Part shown: positions 35,908 to 43,846 of the stretch, piece by piece
Position numbering within the stretch: the first letter of the stretch is position 1
Layout: each line of letters opens with the position of its first letter
Translations under genes and position numbers: made by a program
Notes under the pieces: model-generated
Told to the model about the DNA's origin: nothing
The model's input: only the letters and a program-made list of their open reading frames with translations
Database searches by the model: none
Source of the DNA: JALZAI01 sp038212215
Lineage (GTDB): Bacteria; Actinomycetota; Actinomycetes; Mycobacteriales; Jatrophihabitantaceae
Assembly: GCA_038212215.1 (NCBI GenBank)
Contig: JBBQUT010000008.1
Coordinates: 62,001 to 126,000, forward strand
Reading direction: 5' to 3'
Length of the DNA stretch: 64,000 nucleotides

Positions 35908-38222
35908 GCGGTCCTCCTTGGGTCGTTATCGGTCGGGGTGATGCGTGCCGCGACGGCCAATTGGCCGAGGGCGAGGCCCGCGTCGCTGGGCGGCACAAGT
36001 CGATGCCGCAACACCTGGAATCCCACCGCTGCCAGGCGATCCACGCACAACGTCGTGAGCACGGCGTTGAGGAACACACCGCCGGAGAGCGCGACGCGAC
36101 TCAGCCCGGTGCGGTTGCGCACCGCCTGGGCCTGCGCGAGAACGAGGTCGGCGACCGCGTGGTGGAAGCGTGCAGCGACAACGTCCTCGGCTACTCCGGC
36201 GAGGACGTCCGCAGCCGCCGACGCGATGACCGGTGCTGCATCAAAATTCTCCGAGAAAGACCTGTCGCCGAAGGAGTACGGCCGCCCGCACCGGTCGAGC
36301 GCGCCACGGGCCACTTCTTCGAAACGCATCGCAGCCTCCGCCTCGTAGTCGCAGCGGTGACACACGCCGGTCAGCGAGGACATCGCGTCGAACAGCCGGC
36401 CCATGCTCGAAGTCGGCGTGCAACCGAAGCCGGTATCGAGTTGCCGGGCCAGCACGCGGCGTTCGACTGCCGACCCTGCGGCGACGCACGGCAACCGCTC
36501 ATCCCACACGACACCGGCCGCCCGCAGGTGCGACAGCGCCATGCGCCAGGGGTTACGCACCCCCGCATCACCGCCGGGAAGGGCGACGTAGCCGAGATGG
36601 GCCACCCGCTGGTACCCGTCGTAGTCGGCGAGCAGCACCTCGCCACCCCATACGGCCCCATCGTCGCCGTAACCGGTGCCGTCGAAAGCGAATCCGATCA
36701 CCCGTGACGATCCGTCGAACCCGTTCTCGGCCAGCGCGGCGGCGATGTGCGCATGGTGGTGCTGCACCGTTCGCAGTGGCAGCCCGCACGAGCGGGCCCA
36801 AGCGCTGCTGCGGAACGCTGGGTGGCGGTCGGCGACGACGACTTCGGGACGGACCTGCGTCAGCGCCGCCAGATGCGTGGTCGCGGTCTCGAACGCCGCC
36901 AGAGTGGCGAGATCGTCCATGTCGCCGATGTGCGCGGACATCCAGGCGTAGCGGCCTTCACCCATGCAGAACGTGTTCTTCAGGTCGCCGCCGACCGCGA
37001 GTGCGGGCCGCACGGGTATGGGCATCGCAATCGGCATCGGCGCATATCCACGGGAGCGGCGCACCGGCAACGGCGCTTCGCCGGCCGGTCGCACGATCGA
37101 GTCGTCGCACGGCACGTGGATCGGGCGGTCGTGGCCGAGCCAAGCGTCCGCAAGCGGGGCCAACCTGGTGCGCGCTTCAGCATCGTCAATGACGATCGGC
37201 TCACCCGAGACGTTCCCGCTGGTCATCACCAGCACGCGTGGGCCCGGTGGATCCCCCGCGAGCCCGAACAGCAGCTGATGAACTGGGGTGTAGGCCAGCA
37301 TGACACCGAGATCGGGATGCGCTGGGGCGACCGCTTCGGCCACGACGACGGGGTGGCGTTTGGGTAGCAGCACGACGGGCCGACGCGGGTCGTTGAGCTG
37401 CGCGCGTGCCTCCTCGGACACCAGCACGATCGACTGCGCGCAAGCCAGATCAGCGACCATCACGGCAAATGGCTTGTCGCCGCGGTCTTTGCGTTTGCGC
37501 AGCGACGACACGGCGGCGCCGTTCGTCGCGTCGCAGGCCAGGTGATAGCCGCCCAGGCCCTTTACTGCGACGACGGCACCTGCCGACAGCGCACGGCGGG
37601 TCTCGGCCATCGCAACCCCACCGTGGACGTCGGCTGCGCCGGGACGGTACAGGGTCAGGGTCGGCCCGCACTGCGGGCAGGCGACGGTCTGGGCGTGGAA
37701 GCGGCGGTCCGCGGGGTCGGCATACTCGCTCTCGCAGCGTTCGCACAACGGGAGATCTGCCATCGTGGTGGCCGGTCGGTCGTAGGGCAACGCACGCACG
37801 ATGGTGAAGCGGGGCCCGCAATTGGTGCAACTGATGAACGGGTGGCGGTAGCGACGGTCGTCGGGGTCCGCGAGTTCGGCAAGGCAATCGGCGCAGGTCG
37901 CGATGTCTGGTGACACCAGCGTTCGCCCGCTGCCGCCTTGCGATCCGGCGATGCTGAAGCCGGTGCCCCCGGCGCAGGCGATCACCTCATTCGTCGTGCG
38001 TTCCACCCGAGCGAGCGGTGGCGCGTCGGCGCACACGCGCGCGCCGAATTCCGCGAGCGCGACCGTGTCACCCTCGACCTCGATCGTGACCCCGGCGGCG
38101 GTATTGCCGACGGAACCGCTGAGTCCGAGTTCGCAGGCCAGGGCGTAGACGAAGGGGCGAAAGCCAACGCCCTGGACGACACCTTCCACCTGGACGCGAA
38201 GGCGCGCGCGCGTGCTGTTCAT
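35898..38222 (-). CDS. hypF: Carbamoyltransferase HypF
   Basis: 774 residues. Domain order: acylphosphatase-like (about 5-90, GVVQGVGFRPFVY), two zinc fingers (CADCLAEL...CTNCG and CERCESEY...CPQCG), a YrdC-like domain (about 200-380) and a Kae1-like C-terminal domain with HHAHIAA. It makes the carbamoyl group that HypE turns into cyanide. The start overlaps the preceding DUF6390-like gene as ATGA. Confidence 0.96.
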   Translation of the reverse strand: MNSTRARLRVQVEGVVQGVGFRPFVYALACELGLSGSVGNTAAGVTIEVEGDTVALAEFGARVCADAPPLARVERTTNEVIACAGGTGFSIAGSQGGSGRTLVSPDIATCADCLAELADPDDRRYRHPFISCTNCGPRFTIVRALPYDRPATTMADLPLCERCESEYADPADRRFHAQTVACPQCGPTLTLYRPGAADVHGGVAMAETRRALSAGAVVAVKGLGGYHLACDATNGAAVSSLRKRKDRGDKPFAVMVADLACAQSIVLVSEEARAQLNDPRRPVVLLPKRHPVVVAEAVAPAHPDLGVMLAYTPVHQLLFGLAGDPPGPRVLVMTSGNVSGEPIVIDDAEARTRLAPLADAWLGHDRPIHVPCDDSIVRPAGEAPLPVRRSRGYAPMPIAMPIPVRPALAVGGDLKNTFCMGEGRYAWMSAHIGDMDDLATLAAFETATTHLAALTQVRPEVVVADRHPAFRSSAWARSCGLPLRTVQHHHAHIAAALAENGFDGSSRVIGFAFDGTGYGDDGAVWGGEVLLADYDGYQRVAHLGYVALPGGDAGVRNPWRMALSHLRAAGVVWDERLPCVAAGSAVERRVLARQLDTGFGCTPTSSMGRLFDAMSSLTGVCHRCDYEAEAAMRFEEVARGALDRCGRPYSFGDRSFSENFDAAPVIASAAADVLAGVAEDVVAARFHHAVADLVLAQAQAVRNRTGLSRVALSGGVFLNAVLTTLCVDRLAAVGFQVLRHRLVPPSDAGLALGQLAVAARITPTDNDPRRTACA

Positions 38223-38974
38223 TGCGCCTGCTCGATGAGCACGGCGTTGGTGCGCGCCAGCTGCTCGGCACTGCGCGACTCAAGTTGCGCAAGCTGATCG
38301 GGGGTCAGGATGTCGCACACCCAGTCCCAGTGCATCGCGACGTGCGCACCGACGGTGAGCGTGGCTCGGTCCTCGCCCAGCAAAGACACACTGCCGACTG
38401 ACCACGCAGCATTCTGCTCGACCGGTTCGTCCAGAGCGAGCAGCCCGTCGCGCAGGACGAGCGGACGCGACCGGACGCGCACCCGCGTGCCTTCGACAGC
38501 GACAATCTGTCCCCACCTGATTCGGCACTGCTGCAGGATCGACACAGCTACAGCGACGTTGATTCCCTTGCGCAGCAGGCCGACCCATGGATAGACGACG
38601 AAGACCTGGAAGCTATGGTGCGCACTTCCGGGGCTCCAACTGGCACCGGGTTGGCCGGCGAAGCGCGCTTGCAATGTGGTCATCACGTCGCGGGGGGCGA
38701 CGGCGTCGAGCAGGTCGTTGCCGATCCAGTACGCCTCCACCACCCGCGCGTCGAGCGGGTCGGCGATCCCGGTGCGGGCGGCGATGAGTTGAAGATAGGC
38801 CCAGGCGCCGTCGAAGTGGCGCGCGTGGTCGGCGATCTGCTCGTCGCCACGTAGTAGGAGCGAGGTGTCTCTCGGGCCGCAGTAGCCGAGTTCGTTGGGC
38901 GGATAGGCGTAGCGCGCGAACAGGCTCGCTCCCGTTATGGCTGTTCGGGCGCCGGCCAACTCGGTAGCGCTCAC
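38219..38974 (-). CDS. Hydrogenase-cluster protein, DUF6390-like
   Basis: About 251 residues, starting at a GTG that overlaps the second hypC stop (GTGA). The early motif FARYAYPPNELGYCGP and the HSFQVFVVYPWVGLL block match what I know as a conserved family (DUF6390) found beside actinobacterial group 1h hydrogenases. No signal peptide or membrane helix, no metal-binding Cys cluster apart from one early Cys. Its place between hypC and hypF suggests maturation, but no activity is known. Confidence 0.75.
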   Translation of the reverse strand: MSATELAGARTAITGASLFARYAYPPNELGYCGPRDTSLLLRGDEQIADHARHFDGAWAYLQLIAARTGIADPLDARVVEAYWIGNDLLDAVAPRDVMTTLQARFAGQPGASWSPGSAHHSFQVFVVYPWVGLLRKGINVAVAVSILQQCRIRWGQIVAVEGTRVRVRSRPLVLRDGLLALDEPVEQNAAWSVGSVSLLGEDRATLTVGAHVAMHWDWVCDILTPDQLAQLESRSAEQLARTNAVLIEQAQ

Positions 38975-39219
38975 TCCCTCGGCCGACCCATCATCTCCAG
39001 GCCGCTCAGCGCCGCTTCGGCCGCAGCCTCGTCGACGCATTCGACGACAAAGCCCATATGGATGATCACCCAGTCACCGGGTTTCAACGTCACCTGGTCC
39101 GCCTCGTCGAGCATCCCGATATTCACCCGACGCTGCGCACCGAGGACGTCCACGAGCATCAGCTGATCGCCATAACCTTCGACTCGCGACAGCACGCGGC
39201 CGGGAATACCGAGACACAT
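38971..39219 (-). CDS. HypC-type hydrogenase chaperone (second copy)
   Basis: 82 residues starting MCLGIPGRV with Cys2 intact and no long tail. The ATG follows GGGAGGG by a few bases. It directly follows the maturation protease gene, a position typical for a chaperone devoted to the large subunit (as HybG or HupF are). It is clearly different in sequence from the first HypC. Confidence 0.92.
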   Translation of the reverse strand: MCLGIPGRVLSRVEGYGDQLMLVDVLGAQRRVNIGMLDEADQVTLKPGDWVIIHMGFVVECVDEAAAEAALSGLEMMGRPRE

Positions 39220-39220
39220 C

Positions 39221-39799
39221 TCACCCTCCCCTCTGGAACCCAAGCTGCGCGGGCGGGTCGAGCCGGCCCGATCCCAAGGCACAGACCAGATTGTTGACCG
39301 CGGCGACCGCCTCGTCCACCGCGTCGTTCACCGGATCGCTCAGGCCGATGCCCTCGTCGAGGTCGGCGGGCACGCAGCCCACCAGATAGGTCGGGGGCAG
39401 CGTAGCCCCCATCGAGCCGAGGCTCGCCAGCACGGCGACCGGTGACATCGCGTGTGCGTCGAAGTCCGCGGCACCGATGTCGTCGGGCCCGACGGCCATC
39501 AGGGTAACCGTCCCGGGTGGAGCACCGGCCGGTCCATCGGGAGGTACCGCGTCCACTAGGACGAGCACGTCGACACCCTCCAGCAGGTCATAGGTCAGAT
39601 ACATCCCACGGATGCCGTAGTCGACGACGCGGACGTCCGCGGGTAGCGGCTCGGCCCGGGCACGCGACAGTAAAGCGGTCGCCACAGCCGGTCCGAATCC
39701 GTCGTCACCGAAGAAGATGTTTCCGATGCCGGCGACCAGAACGCGAACCCCCTGCTCAGACGTGATCTTCACCCCGGGTCGTGGTGTCGTTTGGTACAA
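39221..39799 (-). CDS. [NiFe]-hydrogenase maturation protease
   Basis: Core of about 180 residues with the family start VRVLVAGIGNIFFGDDGFGP, whose Asp coordinates Ni in the substrate, the second acidic site (VVDYGIRG) and the His region near SPVAV. It removes the C-terminal tail of the large subunit after Ni insertion. The start is unclear: TTG at 39799 (13 nt after GGAGG at 39813-39817) or GTG at 39772. The best-spaced ATG (39803) is in another frame and reads only 15 codons before a stop. Confidence 0.88.
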   Translation of the reverse strand: MYQTTPRPGVKITSEQGVRVLVAGIGNIFFGDDGFGPAVATALLSRARAEPLPADVRVVDYGIRGMYLTYDLLEGVDVLVLVDAVPPDGPAGAPPGTVTLMAVGPDDIGAADFDAHAMSPVAVLASLGSMGATLPPTYLVGCVPADLDEGIGLSDPVNDAVDEAVAAVNNLVCALGSGRLDPPAQLGFQRGG

Positions 39800-39854
39800 A
39801 CATCGTCGATCTCCTCCCTGGCGCTGCGACGGACTAGTGGCTTTCGCTCGGACA

Positions 39855-40055
39855 TCACGGTGACTGCAGGTTCGGCGCTTCGGCGCCAGAGGATTGCGGG
39901 TCTACCGAGGTGTCGGACCGCTCGTCCGACCCGCCCGCCGGCCGGTCGACCGGACCCCCGGAGGGGCCATCCGATCCGGTGTCACGCGAGCCGGGGGCAC
40001 CGCGCTCGGCTTGCGATTCCTCGTCGAGATTCGTTCCTGCTACGGCGTCAGGCAT
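39855..40055 (-). CDS. Small acidic hydrophilic protein of the hydrogenase operon
   Basis: 66 residues, rich in Asp, Glu, Ser, Gly and Pro, without hydrophobic stretches or Cys; it is probably disordered. The ATG is preceded by AGGAGG at a 4-nt spacing, a stronger ribosome site than most in the operon, which supports real translation. It sits between the single-helix peptide and the protease genes. No family recognised. Confidence 0.65.
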   Translation of the reverse strand: MPDAVAGTNLDEESQAERGAPGSRDTGSDGPSGGPVDRPAGGSDERSDTSVDPQSSGAEAPNLQSP

Positions 40056-40063
40056 AGCTCCTC

Positions 40064-40183
40064 CTACATGCTTCGCATCTTCAGGTACCGCTTGATGTCA
40101 GGCAGTGAACGCACGCCCATCACCAGCGCACCAGCGGCGAACGCGGCAATCGCAACCGTCGCCAGCATTCCTACAGCTCTCAC
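40064..40183 (-). CDS. 39-residue single-helix membrane peptide (DUF6893-like)
   Basis: One membrane helix (about 5-24) followed by a short basic tail with SLPDIKRYLKMRSM, the pattern of tiny proteins found beside actinobacterial hydrogenases. The GTG start overlaps the stop of the 474-residue protein gene (GTGA), and GAGGAGA is upstream. It could link the otherwise soluble hydrogenase to the membrane, which is inference. Confidence 0.72.
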   Translation of the reverse strand: MRAVGMLATVAIAAFAAGALVMGVRSLPDIKRYLKMRSM

Positions 40184-41604
40184 GATCGACTCTCCTCTCG
40201 GTTGTCGGACTGCACCGGAACATGCGGCGCAAGCTCGTCGGGGGCGAAGTAGAGGTAGCGGCCGTACCACTCGTGCAGATCCGCGGCCGGATCGTCGATC
40301 AGCACGACCGCGACGTGTGTTTCACCGTCGACATCGAAATGGACGCCCGCGACCTTCGCGACGCGCCCCGCGAAGAACAGATCCTGCGCGTCGGCGCGTC
40401 GGGACGGGTGCACCGTCACCATGCTGCCCGCCGATACCGCGATACCGCCGATGAGCACCTCGTCCGTGCCCGGCGAAACGCTTTCGTCGGCAGAAGGATC
40501 CCACCAAGGCACCGCGCCGCCGAAATCAGTGCTGCCGAAGTCCGAGTCGTCGAAGCCGGATGAAGCATCGACGACGCTCTCGATCGCGTGCGGGTCGCGG
40601 AGAATGCCGTGCAGTTGCTGCATGTCCTGCGCCGACATCGCATCACAGCGATCGATGATCTGCGCCGCCATCGGATCGGTAGCGCGCGCCGCAGCCTTCT
40701 CTGCATCGGTCAGGGTCATGACTCGCAGCGTCAAAATCTCGTCGATCTCGGTGCTGTCGAACAATGCACCTGCGCTCTGCTCCGCAATCTCGGGGTGATC
40801 GTAGAGAATGATCGGTGACACCAGCATCAGCGAGTTGTCACCGGGCGGTCCAGCAAGCACCGGCCAGCAACGATGCTGCTTACACTCTCGCGCTGCATTC
40901 GCGTCGGGTGGATCTGTCATGGATAGGGCTTCGGCGTGCTCGAGTGATACCAACAGATGGGCGCCGATGAACGACGCAGAGATCGCCGTCTCGCGGTCGC
41001 TCACGGCTGAAATGTCGGCAACGTTGGCGACGTTTGCGATACTCACCGAGAGCCGGAGCACATCGCCGATGCTCGTCATGTGGACCTGCAGTTCACCACG
41101 CAATTCGCGGCGGGTGCGTACCAGCCGACCGGCGAGCGCGCCGCCGTCGTCCCGGATCTCGTCGATGTCCTCGCCCGCAGGTACATGCAGGGCAACGCAT
41201 CGAGGGTCCCCGAGCTGCTCGAGACGCCACGGCCCGACCGTGATCTCTCGTTCGCGTGCTTCGTCCCAACTCAGCCATCGCTGTTCGCCGACGATGAGTT
41301 CGGGCACGAACTCGAATTCACCGGTGCGCCCGCAACGCTGCGCCGCGCGCCGCTGCAACTGTAGAAAGCGCAGGTGCACGGTCACCGTGGCGTCGGCGAG
41401 GACGGGCGCGTGGAGCAAGAATTGGGATTCGAGCGTGGCGTCCTCGCCGTGCCCGGACTCCATCGCGCCGACGGGTCCCAGCACGCCGAACTGCCAGCGG
41501 GACTGGTTCTTGGCGGAACTGGCGCGATATGGGTAGAGCAGGTAACCCTCGTACAGTACGGCGTCAGCAACGGTGCGCGCGTAACCCAGGCTGTCGGCGC
41601 TCAT
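40180..41604 (-). CDS. Hydrogenase-operon protein of unknown function, 474 residues
   Basis: The gene starts at the ATG at 41604, overlapping the stop of the DUF6084-like gene (ATGA); the frame upstream of it is a shadow. The N-terminal two-thirds is mixed alpha/beta with no Cys-rich site; the central part has an acidic, helix-rich stretch (IAEQSAGALFDSTEIDEI). The last 90 residues look like a separate small beta domain with conserved-looking RRADAQDLFFAGRVAKV and HEWYGRYLYFAPDE. No membrane helix or signal peptide. Genes of this type accompany group 1h hydrogenases; role unknown. Confidence 0.75.
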   Translation of the reverse strand: MSADSLGYARTVADAVLYEGYLLYPYRASSAKNQSRWQFGVLGPVGAMESGHGEDATLESQFLLHAPVLADATVTVHLRFLQLQRRAAQRCGRTGEFEFVPELIVGEQRWLSWDEAREREITVGPWRLEQLGDPRCVALHVPAGEDIDEIRDDGGALAGRLVRTRRELRGELQVHMTSIGDVLRLSVSIANVANVADISAVSDRETAISASFIGAHLLVSLEHAEALSMTDPPDANAARECKQHRCWPVLAGPPGDNSLMLVSPIILYDHPEIAEQSAGALFDSTEIDEILTLRVMTLTDAEKAAARATDPMAAQIIDRCDAMSAQDMQQLHGILRDPHAIESVVDASSGFDDSDFGSTDFGGAVPWWDPSADESVSPGTDEVLIGGIAVSAGSMVTVHPSRRADAQDLFFAGRVAKVAGVHFDVDGETHVAVVLIDDPAADLHEWYGRYLYFAPDELAPHVPVQSDNREESRS

Positions 41605-42242
41605 GAGCGACTCCGCTGATGGCCGCTGAGCAGGTCGCGCATCGTGTCGTCCCACGAGGTGTCCCCGCGTGCGGCCTTGTGCCGTACCAGCGACTCGATG
41701 ACGCCACGGTCCAGGCGCAGCCAGCCGGTGCCCGGGTAGTAGCTCTCGATCATGTCGCGCCAGACGCTGATCGGCAGGTCGTAGCGGGCCTCGCGATCCC
41801 ACGGCACCTGCTCGACGCCGAAGCCGCGCTCGCCGCGAGTGAAGATCGTCCCGGAGAACAGCAGGACCACGGACACCGCACCGTCGTGCAGCGCATGCAG
41901 ATACTTGGACGCCGTGACGTCGAAGTCGTACGTGCACGGCAACGGCAGATCGACCTCGGTACGGCCAGAGAAACCCTGCACCATCGTGCTTGTCTGCATC
42001 CACAGGAACGGCTTCAGCGTGTCGTACCAGCGCTCCCGCGCGCCGAACATGTCGAGCAAACCGCGCGCTTCCTCAGCGGTGTACGCGCGCCGTTGCGGCT
42101 CGATGCGCACCTGCACGCGCAGCGCGATCGTGTGCACCGGCGTTGCGGTCGACTCCTCGACGCGCAGCCGCGCAGTCAGTTGTGGCGCGACCGCGTACGG
42201 CTCAGGAAAGATGTCGGCAACGGCGAAGGACACGTCGGTCAT
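41601..42242 (-). CDS. Hydrogenase-operon protein, DUF6084-like
   Basis: 213 residues, mostly beta-strands with a helical end, starting MTDVSFAVADIFPEPYAVAP. Visible repeated aromatic and charged blocks (RRAYTAEEARGLLDMFG, WYDTLKPFLWMQTS) match the family I know as DUF6084. It overlaps its neighbours on both sides (ATGA). Cytoplasmic by appearance; function unknown. Confidence 0.78.
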   Translation of the reverse strand: MTDVSFAVADIFPEPYAVAPQLTARLRVEESTATPVHTIALRVQVRIEPQRRAYTAEEARGLLDMFGARERWYDTLKPFLWMQTSTMVQGFSGRTEVDLPLPCTYDFDVTASKYLHALHDGAVSVVLLFSGTIFTRGERGFGVEQVPWDREARYDLPISVWRDMIESYYPGTGWLRLDRGVIESLVRHKAARGDTSWDDTMRDLLSGHQRSRS

Positions 42243-42901
42243 CGGGTGCCCTCACTCGCGGCCTGCGTTCGGCCGGCGACCGGCCGGCTGCGCGCGGTGA
42301 CCTTCTCGAAGAACGACTCGATGTGCGCCCGCGCGTCCTGCCCGCCGTCGAAGCCTCGCCACAGCGAGCGCAACCGTCCGACGAGTTCGTAGCACGTGTC
42401 GATGGGGACGAGATGGCAGCTGAGCTGACCCGATCCGCGACCCGGCGTGCGCACGAGCAGAGCTTCGACGTCGGGTAGGAGCGTGTCCAGTTCGGGATTG
42501 TCGGCGCACACCGTGCTCCATGCGTCCAGCGGCAGTTCGGATTCCGTCGCGCCCGCCGGGCCGGGATAAAAGGCGACCACCCGTCCGAGCGTCGAATTGT
42601 GGAAGAAGAACGCGAGCCCGACCGGGATTTCCAGCTCGTCCCATTGCCCTGGCCCCAGCTGGAAGTCCGGGAACGTGAGGTAGCGGTCCGGTACGGCGCG
42701 GTAGCGCAGTTCCGCACCGTCCGCCGTGAATAGCAGGTAGCACGGACGGCAGGTGCACATCAGCGACCGGTTGGTGCGGTCGACGACGTGTGAGTGCTCG
42801 TCGCCGACGGCGACGCCGCACATCTCGCAGACCTCGCCCGCCGGGGGCTGTGGCGGCCGCGCGGCGATACGACGCAGCACGAACAACGGCGTCGCGCTCA
42901 T
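42239..42901 (-). CDS. Hydrogenase-operon protein, DUF5947-like, with Cys pairs
   Basis: 220 residues. Near the N-terminus it has CEMCGVAVGDEHSH and CTCRPCYLLF, so four to five Cys and nearby His could form a zinc or iron site. A middle part with GLAFFFHN and FYPGPAGATES is typical of the DUF5947 family linked to group 1h hydrogenases. It follows the NifU/Rieske-like gene after a short duplicated spacer. Confidence 0.8.
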   Translation of the reverse strand: MSATPLFVLRRIAARPPQPPAGEVCEMCGVAVGDEHSHVVDRTNRSLMCTCRPCYLLFTADGAELRYRAVPDRYLTFPDFQLGPGQWDELEIPVGLAFFFHNSTLGRVVAFYPGPAGATESELPLDAWSTVCADNPELDTLLPDVEALLVRTPGRGSGQLSCHLVPIDTCYELVGRLRSLWRGFDGGQDARAHIESFFEKVTARSRPVAGRTQAASEGTR

Positions 42902-42903
42902 GC

Positions 42904-42947
42904 CAACGCCGCGCTCACGACAACGCCGCGCTCACGACAGCGCCGCG
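42904..42947. repeat. 17-bp tandem duplication between two hydrogenase-operon genes
   Basis: CAACGCCGCGCTCACGA occurs twice head to tail (42904-42920 and 42921-42937), with a third partial, imperfect copy to 42947. It spans the stop of the NifU/Rieske-like gene; the copy downstream repeats the coding end (AALS and stop) as non-coding spacer before the next ATG. Confidence 0.9.
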
Positions 42948-43846
42948 GACGGCACTGCCACCGAGAGGATGCCGTCCCGGACGAGCACCGGCAGCGGCTC
43001 GAGGTGCTCGCTCGGGTCGTCGAGACCAGCGCCTGCGCGGCGAACGTCGAAATGTGCATGGCACGAGCCGCACCGCAGCACGCCAGTGCCGACCGGATCG
43101 CCCAGCCGGCGCTCGACGACACCGCCGGCGAGGCTTTGCCCGCAGTGCGCACAGCGGTCGCGGAAACAGAAAACGTCATTGCCGATGCGGCAGGCGCACA
43201 CGACAAGGCCCGCAATGTCGAAACCGGCGAGCGCGCCGGACGCGAGGCCGGCAAGCTCCGGCAGCGCCGCCCAAGTCGCGTCCGCCGGGCGGTCGATCCG
43301 TGCCCGCAGCGAGTCGAGCGAGATCACCCCGCCGACCGGACGCGCATCGCTAGGCCCGCTGGCATCGACCTCGATGCGTGTCATCTCCGGCGCGGCGGCT
43401 TCGACCGCACCTTCGACCGCGAGTTGCAGCGTGACTGACGACGACGGGCATCCGTCGCAGCTGCCGAGCAGCCGCAATCGAACCACGCCGGCGTCGTCGA
43501 TCCCGACCAGTTCGACATCGCCGCCGTGTGAGCCGAGGTAAGGCCGCACTGTGTCCAGCGCGCGCCGGATGCGGGTCTCGGCGTCGTAGGGATGCAGATC
43601 GTGCACAAGCAGCAGGCCCGACACCAGTTCGTCGTCGACGAGCGCGTCCAGAACCGATGCGTCGAGCCGGCCCGCGTCATCGAGAATTTCCAGCACCCGT
43701 CCCAGTCCCGCGCCGTATAACCCGGACACGCAAGCGACCAAGTCCTCGGCCCGCGTTCGCGAGGCCGGTCCCCCGGCGGCGCTTGCCTCGATCAGCGCCT
43801 CGATCCGGTCACCGACCGAGCGCAATTGTTCGTTCGCTACCGTCAT
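42932..43846 (-). CDS. NifU-like Fe-S domain fused to a Rieske-like domain (HhyE-like)
   Basis: 304 residues. The NifU C-terminal-type domain (about 92-165) has the CxxC pair C130/C133. The C-terminal part (about 212-300) has C232-A-H234-C235 and C259-G-S-C262-H263-A-H265. These give two possible ligand sets: a Rieske CxH...CxxH set or a rubredoxin-like CxxC...CxxC set. In mycobacteria an Fe-S protein coded beside the Hhy hydrogenase is thought to pass electrons onward; this gene is the likely equivalent. The ATG at 43846 overlaps the stop of the large-subunit gene (ATGA). Confidence 0.82.
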   Translation of the reverse strand: MTVANEQLRSVGDRIEALIEASAAGGPASRTRAEDLVACVSGLYGAGLGRVLEILDDAGRLDASVLDALVDDELVSGLLLVHDLHPYDAETRIRRALDTVRPYLGSHGGDVELVGIDDAGVVRLRLLGSCDGCPSSSVTLQLAVEGAVEAAAPEMTRIEVDASGPSDARPVGGVISLDSLRARIDRPADATWAALPELAGLASGALAGFDIAGLVVCACRIGNDVFCFRDRCAHCGQSLAGGVVERRLGDPVGTGVLRCGSCHAHFDVRRAGAGLDDPSEHLEPLPVLVRDGILSVAVPSAALS

